DNA of 64,000 nt. It comes from Protea cynaroides. Its lineage: Eukaryota; Streptophyta; Magnoliopsida; Proteales; Proteaceae. A program made the position numbers and the translations under genes. The notes under the pieces are model-generated. The model saw nothing but the letters and a program-made list of their open reading frames with translations. It did no database searches and had not been told where the DNA came from. Below are positions 56,386-64,000 of this stretch, in pieces (positions within the stretch are counted from its first letter, which is position 1; every line of letters starts with the position of its first letter). The stretch is taken from positions 3,109,217-3,173,216 of the forward strand of contig CM053266.1 of the NCBI GenBank assembly GCA_028583415.1, given 5' to 3'.

Positions 56386-58696
56386 TGTCACACCCCAATT
56401 CCGCACATCTCAGAATGGTGTGATGAACCGCTAATAAACCAATGGTTCAACCAGGATCTCAAATAGGCTATCCCCGCATTATCCAAACTTACACACATCC
56501 GTAATCATAATCAGAATAAATACACAATAGCAGAAGTCTTATAATAACATGAACTGAGAAACTAAGATGATATCAATAATTTAATAGCAAATTATTTTGT
56601 TTTCAAATGAGACATAAATATTTAAATACCAAATACATGTCTTAATAAATCCATTAAAGAAACCTATAAAAAATTTAATCAAATACACACGAGTTGCACT
56701 CGTAAGAGGAGTCGTGTGTATCCTTTTCAGCTCTAGCTTCCATTGCTGCCACGTTCCCGTACGTAGACGCATTCATATAGTCTTCAACGGTATAACCTGC
56801 ATCATCAACTAAAAATATATTTGACGTCGAGGGGTGAGCACACATCATGGCTCAGTGAGTAGCCAAAACAATGCAACAATACATATGCATGCAAATCAAT
56901 TTATATCTTTGGTCCGGTTTAAAGTTTGCAGTATGCAATAGAAAGGTTTAGGTAGTCAAAGGTCGCGTTTATTGACCCCGCCTCTATACACGAGTGTGTG
57001 ACGTTACCTGAAGATCACGTTTATCATCAACTCACATGCACCCAATCATGAACATTATATAACAAAGGTTACGTTTATTGCTATATAGTGCCATACCAAC
57101 ACGTAAGCCGCTGTTGGCGAGGGCTGCAAACTGGGCTCGCAACTAACAAATCCTAATGCCAAACAGTGTATCCAAGGCCTCACCCCAGCATCCCTCAGAG
57201 TGTCCATAGAGATACAGCTAAGGCCCCCTGGTAGAGTCAGAGACTACAAGGACCAAGACCACCTCCCCTGATACTCTACGACATAATAGTTCTGCTAAAG
57301 TAATGGCGATACGACGATGCTAATGCACAAGACTTGAGTTAGAGATAGAGCTAAAGTGCTGAGACCGGCCAAAGGTTAACGTTTATTGATGTTCTCATCA
57401 CACCTCCCCTGGTACTCGCTCGCATCAAGTACATCAACCACACACATACAAGCACATGCCTATTCCTATCATCATCATCATCATCATCATGTTATAAACA
57501 ATAAAGTAAATATGCATGAACAAGTAATAGAAATATTGGATGGCATGCTGTATGCACATTACAAACATATTCGCATAGAATCAAGCATAGCACTTGACTC
57601 AAGAAATAGAAAACAATTTTTGTTATTAACCAATTTAATTTGGAGTTCTAGTTCCTCACCTTAGCTTGCTAATAGATACTTTTCCAAGCTTTATAATCAC
57701 ATTTATATTGTTATTATATTGCTAGAAGACCTAACAAAGTCGATAAAATTTAATTAAAATTTATTCGGAATTAAAAACCATTCTGTTAACTGAGGGTCGG
57801 AGGTAGGGTCGGGGTCAGGATCGACCCTAGGTGTGACCCTCCCTTAGCTCTGAACTTCCTGAGCATTGAGGGTCGATGGTCAGGAACACCTAGGGTCGGA
57901 TGGTCATCGACCCTCGGTGTGACCCTCGGTGCACTTTGGTCCAGTTCTCTCTTTTAATCCATTCTTCGTGCTTGAGATCCTATGGCTTGCTCCTACATTT
58001 CATTCTACATTCATTCCATGGTCTGGAACCATGTATAACCCACCTAGATAGCTTTCATGCATTTTCCTATGATTTTCCATGAAAACTTAACCATAAATTG
58101 ATGGTTTGGGTTTCTCCGAGATCACACTCTCAACAATATCTAACCTAAGGTCTATAGAAACTCATGGAATTAGTATCCATACCTGAGAAGAATAATCTTT
58201 CTCTGCAACTCTTATCTTTTGGCTTAATTTCTCTTCTTTCCCTTTCTTCTTCCTCTTTCCTTCTCCTCTCTTTCTCTCAATTCGATTAGGGTTGTGAAAG
58301 GAGTGAAAGTGGCTTAGGGACGTCCTTAAATAGACTAGGAACATCCTAAAATAAGTCCCTTTAAGATTAGGAAAGAATCCAATCGAAAATTAGGAAATTT
58401 TCCTAATTTCTATTTCGGAAGAATCCGAGGGTCGATTGGAGGGTCGATGATCCCGTCGACCCTAGGGCTCAAGATGTCTGACCCTCCCTTCAAAATTGAG
58501 GGTCTAACTTTCTGCTTTGGGAGGTCCGACCCTGCTTAGCTGGGTATGCGACCCTCCCTTCCAATTAAGTGTTTTTGGGTCGATTTGATACCTGGGATCT
58601 CGATCTCCTTCACGCCCTTAGTCCATTTGACTCGACCATGATGGGTAAACCTGGTTCAAGGTGGTAAGACCGGGTTAGATTGACACGGGTCTTACA
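56386..58696 (-). repeat. element E 5' LTR (right)
   Basis: 2311 bp. Candidate intron 56797-57659 (863 nt). TATA-like TATTTAAG near 58325, a diverged form of TATAAATA, followed by the GGACGTCC block. Motif clusters at 57790-57930 and 58425-58560. Confidence 0.93.
56675..56809 (-). CDS. conserved small LTR frame, E 5' copy (intact)
   Basis: 44 codons plus stop with no break: VDDAG, TVEDYMN, VAAMEA, THDSS, ECNSCVFD. The stop is TAA rather than TAG. The first Cys of the tail is Tyr here. It begins at the GCAG|G acceptor of the candidate LTR intron. Confidence 0.55.
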   Translation of the reverse strand, partial: VDDAGYTVEDYMNASTYGNVAAMEARAEKDTHDSSYECNSCVFD

Positions 58697-58701
58697 TCTC
58701 A

Positions 58702-59717
58702 CTTCTTGCTTATGCACTCTTTTACAGATCATGACACAAATCCATCCATTCAGCAATCTCGAAACAGATCCTCCATTACTTCATCTAAGGTTCCTTGGCT
58801 ATGGAATCCAATCTGAATTTAATCATATCCCTTCCAATACTTCCCTTATTAACTAAGTATCTCTATCAACGGATGTCAAGGAATATAAGAATCATAATGT
58901 TTATCCAAAAATAATTCATTTCCTTCTTTCCAATTCAGTATGATGAAGATCACTTGTTTTATCTAGTGAACTTAGGTTTAAAGGATCAGGAGTAAATCTA
59001 TGGTAATCCAACCAGCATCCAAAGGTTGTTAGGTTGCACGGTGGTCCAAATACATGGAAGTAGAGATTTTATAGCTCTTAGCCTCATGTTTATAGGTTCT
59101 ATCGAGTATATAATGTCGTTGGTTAAGGCACTACAGGAGTAAATCTGGAGAAGTATTGGTACATCAATAAATCAGGTATAAAATCGAAAAGATGTACATT
59201 CAGAATAATTAAACTTTTAAATGTTTATTCGGTTCATATCTCTATTCATAGTGTCGATCATGGGAGTAGCTTAGATTGGTATAATCAGGACTAATTCTAA
59301 GGAAATAACATCTATAACTCCAATTGACAGGTTGAATCAAGAAGGTATTCTGTCAAGGTACGAGAATTAGAATCAGGTATGTGCATCCTCTATAATCATA
59401 AAAGTAAGTCAATAATGCACCGCATCCTATATAAACCTATCTAGCTCTTTGGATGTTCTATATTATACTCTTGATACAATTTCCTTTTCAATTTGGTGGA
59501 AGTTTATGATTTTTCTCACCTGCCATTATGGTTCCTATCTAGAGTATGACTGTTTATTAATTTCACCTTTAGTATAGTACATTATGCTCTTTCGTATTTA
59601 GTCTCAGGCATCAAACAAGTGCTTAGGGTACATTTTTATTAAGACTTTTAAATTCTTCCTATCTCAGTTCATCGACTCAGTTAAGTGCAAATATGGTCTA
59701 TTGGATGGAGCCTAAGA
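58702..59717 (-). other. element F leader and gag-replacing spacer
   Basis: Non-coding, homologous to C 24277-24752 and 34258-34560 in inverted orientation. Contains the unoccupied equivalent of D's insertion site (59005-59009). No gag frame. Confidence 0.6.
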
Positions 59718-59729
59718 GCTCTGATACCA
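59718..59729 (-). other. primer-binding site, tRNA-Met type (F)
   Basis: Minus-strand TGGTATCAGAGC, 3 nt from the F 5' LTR. Confidence 0.9.
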
Positions 59730-59732
59730 AGT

Positions 59733-62069
59733 TGTCACACCCCAATTCCGACTGAACCAGAAGTGTGAATAAACCGTCACTGAACCAACAGCTCACACTA
59801 GGATCTCAATAAGACCGTGTTCACTCATACAAACCATTGCACATAACCACCATCAGAATATAATAAATACAGTGGAAGTCTTTAAATAAAATGAACTGAG
59901 CATCTATTAATAGATTTAAATAAATATTAAATTATCCAAATTCTCAAACATAAATAAATATCATTACTTCACTTTAATGTCAACCAAAAATAATTGAAAC
60001 AAATAAAGAAAATCCTAGAGATACACGCAGAAAGGGCACTTGCATGAAGCGTCATGCTCGTCCTCTCCTGCCTGCACGTCTAGAGCAGCCACGCCTCCAT
60101 ACGCCGGCACATTCATGTAGTCATCCACCATGTAACCTGCATCAACATCTAAAAATGGTGTGTACACAAAGGTGAGCTCACAACTTAGCTCAGTAAGACA
60201 ATCAGACAATGTAACAGTTATATGCATGAGTAACAGTCATATTATATTATGGTCTGGTTTAAGTTTGCATTGTGCTATAGAAAGGATTGGCGGCAACCGC
60301 ACCTCTATACACGAGTGTGTGAAGCTTCCCAGTGGATCACACCACTGTCGTCCCACATGCACCCACCATGGAATAGAGATAGAGCTAAGGCAACCGGATC
60401 AACACCGCCAACACCTCCCCTGATGCTCTACCCATACCAACATGTAAGCCCCTATTGGTGAGGGCTAGCAAACTGGGCTCGTAACTAACCAATCCTATAT
60501 GTCATCACAGTAGGCCCTATCCTAACACAGCTCCCTACGACATAGAGATAGAGCTAGAGTCTGGTGGCTAGGCCGAAGACCACAATGCCACGTCCTCCCC
60601 CTGATGCCCTACCCACACCAAGCATGCTAAGACAGAACGATATGAAAGTTAGACCCTATCCCAACATAGCTCCCTACGACATAGAGATAGAGCTAGAGTC
60701 TGGTGGCCAGGCCAGAGACCATAGTGCCACGTCCTCCCCCTGATGCACCAAGCATGCTAAGATAGAATACTATAAAAAGGTGTTAGTGTGAGGAATGATC
60801 CCAGCCCCAGGCCCTTCCCATTCCACATACCAACAAAAACAATCACATGCCTAACAATCACATCCTATCATATTGAGTATGCATGAACAATAATAATAAC
60901 TGAAAGTAAAGGATGACATGCGAGTATGCACAAACATTAATCCTCAGAGTCATAGTTATTAACAACGGTTTACTGTCCATTAGATTATTAGGGTTTAGGT
61001 CTGATTCCCTTACCTGACGCTCGTTTGATAGCTTGCTCCGCATCGCAAGGTCCAAACGTGCTATCACAAATTCCTATACAATATTAGGGTTTAGTTAGAA
61101 TAATTTTCCTTAGGTTTCATGTTGGGCGAAAAACCAACGATATTACAAAATATATCTCACAGAGCTGACCGATCACAATACCAGTCGCAGCACTGTGGGG
61201 AAACCTGCGACCGGTATGGTCAGTTGGTCCCCGCGGACCAGCCCCCGAAAGGTACCGGTCGCAGTATCGGTCGCATAGGATGCAACCGGTATAGTCGACC
61301 GGTATGTCTCCGGAAGATCATATGTCCGGTTCTCGACTGCCGTCGATCATCCCCTATTGATCATAGGGTTCCTCTTACACATTCTAAGTCTGAGCACTGA
61401 GTTAGAGTTGTTTCCAACTCCATTCAAGTCCTAGCTTTGACAGTCTTCTTCCTAGAACTCGAATCTAGGGTTTACTGACTAGATTAGGGTTTGTCGACAA
61501 AAATAGGGTTTATCGACAAAATAAGGTTTTAGATCAATACCTGCTTTGCATGGTATTGATCAAAGCAACCTAACCATCCTAGAGTCATAATCCTAGAGTC
61601 ATAATGTAAAATAAGGTTTAAGCACTCATCGTTGACTGGCGGTAAGGTGTTCTTCGTCGAACGACAATATCGGCTCTTCTTAGCTTCTCCTCCTTCTTCA
61701 GCTTCTTTCTCCTTTCTATGGTTTGTGAGGATTAATGGAAGGGATTCTAGGAGATTTAGAGGGGTTTATATAGGCTAGGTTTAGGTTTAGAATGCCTCCT
61801 AGGATTAGGAAAGTCCTAGGGTTCAGAATTTGGAAAGTAGGACCCGCAGGGATCCGGTTCCGGATCTTCATAGTCTGCTGCGCAGGCTATACCGGTCGAC
61901 CGGTACCAAGACCGGTACCGTCAACCAGTATGAACAAAATTCATACTTAAATGGTCCATTTCGTACCTGTTTGTCATCCGCTTGTCCCGTCTTTCCCGGT
62001 TATGATTGGAAGACCTGTTACGAAATGAATTCAAGGTTTAGATCGGGTTCATGGAGTGCGGGTCTTACA
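59733..62069 (-). repeat. element F 5' LTR (right)
   Basis: 2337 bp. Minus-strand TATATAAA near 61766. Candidate intron 60137-61013 (877 nt; donor CAG|GTAAGG). The 139-bp tandem duplication recurs at 60515 and 60654, so it predates F's insertion. Confidence 0.93.
60015..60149 (-). CDS. conserved small LTR frame, F 5' copy (intact)
   Basis: 44 codons plus stop: DVDAG, VDDYMN, YGGVAALDVQ, EDEHDASC, CPFCVYL. Surrounding LTR sequence is unlike the A/D/E families, yet length, DYMN, the HDAS region, the Cys spacing and the stop position are kept. It begins at a GCAG|G acceptor. Confidence 0.55.
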   Translation of the reverse strand, partial: DVDAGYMVDDYMNVPAYGGVAALDVQAGEDEHDASCKCPFCVYL

Positions 62070-62158
62070 CTATGTGGAAGCGATATCCTTACCTATTTGA
62101 CTCGGAAGGTATGTGTAAATTTTGAGGATGAAATTTATATAAGAGGGGGGGGGGGAGT
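62070..62158 (+). pseudogene. end of element C chromodomain plus PPT
   Basis: Resumes C's pol after F: W-K-R-Y-P-Y-L-F-D-S-E-G, then GAGGATGAAATTTATAT and a polypurine tract with 12 Gs just before the 3' LTR. Confidence 0.85.
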
Positions 62159-64000
62159 TGTAAGACCCACACTCCACTAACTTGGTTTAACCGTGTTGTG
62201 CCAGGTCTTTCCATCATAGCTGGATCAAGTGGATTGATTGTGTGAAGATGGATCACAAACCAGGTATAAAAATCGAATCAACTCCTAAAACTGTATACAT
62301 ATGGTCGGATACCTGGGTAGCTATGATCGACCATATGGTAAGAATGAAGATCTCGGATCCAGGACACTATGGTCGATGTTTTCGACCCTATGGTCGACGG
62401 GTTCTGCGATCGTAGCCATCGACCGTGAGATCCCAAAACCAACTCCGTGTTTAGGAAACTTTCCTAATTTGAGGAGGACTCTTTCCTAATTAAAGTGGGA
62501 CTCTATATGGAGGTTTTTTCTCTTTATAAGGGACGTTTCTTAGCCTCTCTCACTCTTTTAGAACCCATATTGAAACTCTAAACCTAAGAGAGAAAGAGAG
62601 AGAAGAAGAGAAAGAGAAGGAGATTTGGAGAAGAAGGCTGAGAGGAAAGTTTTGCAGAGAAGAGTTCTATCTCTCTACAACAAGCTTAAGATATGGACTT
62701 GACTCTGTAGGATAGATCAGATAGGATAGGTTCTTTTCTATCAGATTGATGTGTTGAATCTAATGTAACGATTTCGGTTATAGAATTTCTAAGCAAAACC
62801 ATGAGAGAATAGGTTAGGGATAATTGATAAGGATAAACTGTGATCAAAGGCCATAGAATGATTTTAAGATGAATCCCATTGATGATCCATGAGGAGAAAC
62901 TCATATGAAAAGTAAAAATTAACTTGACTACGTATGGTCGCAGCTATGGTCGACCATAGGATGAGAGTAGAGTCGATCATAGCCATTCGGGAGGAATTCA
63001 AGAAACATATAGTCGCAGGTACGGTCGCATGTAATGCGACCATAGGGTATTGACCGTATGTCCTACGGTGGCATATATTGCAACCATAACATCGACCATA
63101 GCATTGACCGTAGGAAAACAACAAGTATATTTTAAGACTAAACAAGGTTTTTGACTACTGTAACTTGGTAAACTTGAACCCTAACTTACATACATTAATT
63201 GTTTAAGTTCCTAATAGATTTAAAGTAACTTCCAAAGCTTGGGAGAGGAACAAGGAGAGGAACAAACATCGATCAAAGGTAAGGGAACAAGACCTAAACT
63301 AATTGGTTAATAACAAACTGTTTATTTTTTTTATTGAGTCCAATGCCATGATTGATTCTATGCTTGTATGCTTGTAATGTGCATCTCACATGTCATCCAA
63401 TATTCCTGTTACTATTGCTCATGCATATTTAATTCTGTTTATTTATAATATGAAGATGATGATGATGCTAGGAATAGGCATGTGATTATATGTGTGTGGT
63501 TGGTCTGTTGGATGCGAGTTGAGCATCAGGGGGAGGACGTGGCATGGTGGTCTTTGACCTCGTCACCGAACTTTAGCTCTATCTCTACTCAAGTGTTGCC
63601 CACTGACATTGTCGTATCGCCATTATCTTAGCAGAACAATTACGTCGTAGGGCATCAGGGGAGGTGGTCTCGGACTGTGGGGTCTCTGACTCTGTCGGGG
63701 GGGCCTTATCTCTATCTCTATGGATGTATTGAGGGATGCTGGGGTGAGGCCGTGGACACACTATTTGGCATTAGGATTGGTTAGTTGCGAGCCCAATTTG
63801 CAAGCCCTCACCAATAGGGACTTACGTGTTGGTATGGGTAGGGCATCAGGGGAAGTGTTGGCAGGGTTTGATCCGGACACTTTAGCTCTATCTCTATTCC
63901 ATGGTGGGTGCATGTGGGACGACAATGGTGTTTGATCTATTGGGCAGATTCACACACTCATGTATAGAGATGCGGGGGCCACCAAACCTTTCTATAGCAC
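62159..64000 (+). repeat. element C 3' LTR (cut by window end)
   Basis: TGTAAGACCCACACTCCACT onward, paired with 21479-23809. Donor TCAAAG|GTAAGG at 63279. The acceptor and small reading frame would lie beyond the window. Confidence 0.9.

Larger units (their letters stand above)
46656..58696 (-). mobile_element. element E: full-length gypsy chromovirus inside F
   Basis: 12,041 bp, target duplication TCTCA at 46651-46655 and 58697-58701. Carries both LTRs, PBS, antisense gene, gag, protease, RT, RNase H, integrase, chromodomain and PPT. LTRs differ at 5 of the first 158 positions. Domain order is complete, but stops and frameshifts inactivate it. Confidence 0.94.
40635..62069 (-). mobile_element. 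element F: gypsy chromovirus with E nested inside
   Basis: Complete LTRs 40635-42979 and 59733-62069, target duplication CTATG at 40630-40634 and 62070-62074. LTRs differ at 10 of the first ~153 positions. Without E it is about 9.4 kb. RT-RNase H-integrase is comparatively well kept, but gag is absent, replaced by the non-coding spacer also found in C. Confidence 0.93.
21479..64000 (+). mobile_element. element C: old gypsy host of D, G, F and E
   Basis: 5' LTR 21479-23809, internal pieces 23810-24752, 34258-35497, 37832-40634 and 62070-62158, 3' LTR from 62159 past the window end. The pieces join in domain order once D, G and F (with E) are removed. Paired LTRs differ at about 22 of 210 positions by hand count, the most diverged pair here. 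Gag is almost absent and pol is full of stops and frameshifts. Confidence 0.85.

Overview
The window reads as a stretch of a large, repeat-rich flowering-plant genome. It has one spliced plant-type protein gene at the left, AT-rich spacer with small non-autonomous DNA transposons, and then about 55 kb of LTR retrotransposons inserted into one another. There are no bacterial operons, CRISPR arrays, rRNA genes or tRNA genes. The species cannot be named from sequence alone.

1-9235: a degraded LTR-like piece (minus strand, about 430-884), a small foldback transposon with an 8-bp target duplication (1203-1373), and a three-exon gene (2015-6812, 474 aa) for a condensation/alcohol-acetyltransferase-like protein. 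Its 3-kb first intron carries a Tourist-like MITE with an internal CCA microsatellite. Downstream are a 150-bp foldback element, a Ty1/copia pol fragment with an in-frame 48-bp tandem repeat, and about 1 kb I cannot assign.

9236-64000: Ty3/gypsy elements with a C-terminal chromodomain (chromovirus, Tekay/Del-like) and LTRs of about 2.3 kb. I use the letters A-G. A (+, 9236-19832) has a truncated 5' LTR. B (+, 19833-about 21478) is a fragment next to A's 3' LTR. C (+, about 21479 to beyond 64000) lies in B. D (+, 24753-34257, duplication GGATT) is in C. G (35498-37831, duplication CACCC) is a solo LTR in C. F (-, 40635-62069, duplication CTATG) is in C's chromodomain. E (-, 46656-58696, duplication TCTCA) is in F. 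Hand counts over the first 150-210 bp of paired LTRs give about 90% identity for C, 93-94% for F and 97% for E and D, which agrees with the order of nesting.

All the gypsy coding regions are broken, mostly by TAG/TGA codons where a relative has CAG, TGG or CGA. D keeps gag but lacks RT and RNase H. C and F keep pol but have essentially no gag. A, B and E also carry a gene antisense to gag-pol, between PBS and gag, resembling the 'putative plant transposon protein' family; in A and E it has its own 5'-UTR intron.

The least expected signals are inside the LTRs. Every LTR that covers the region has, at the same place, a conserved reading frame (44 codons plus stop in the intact copies), ending in a Cys-rich tail. 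It directly follows a conserved branchpoint-like CTNAC and GCAG|G acceptor. A conserved AAG|GTGAGG or CAG|GTAAGG donor lies 827-929 nt upstream. This looks like a spliced LTR transcript with a small conserved coding exon. Other notable signals are a 68-70-nt intron-like segment between gag and protease in D and E that is precisely absent from A, clusters of GGTCG/CGACC motifs at both LTR and antisense-gene promoters, and a tandemly doubled polypurine-tract/LTR junction in D and F.
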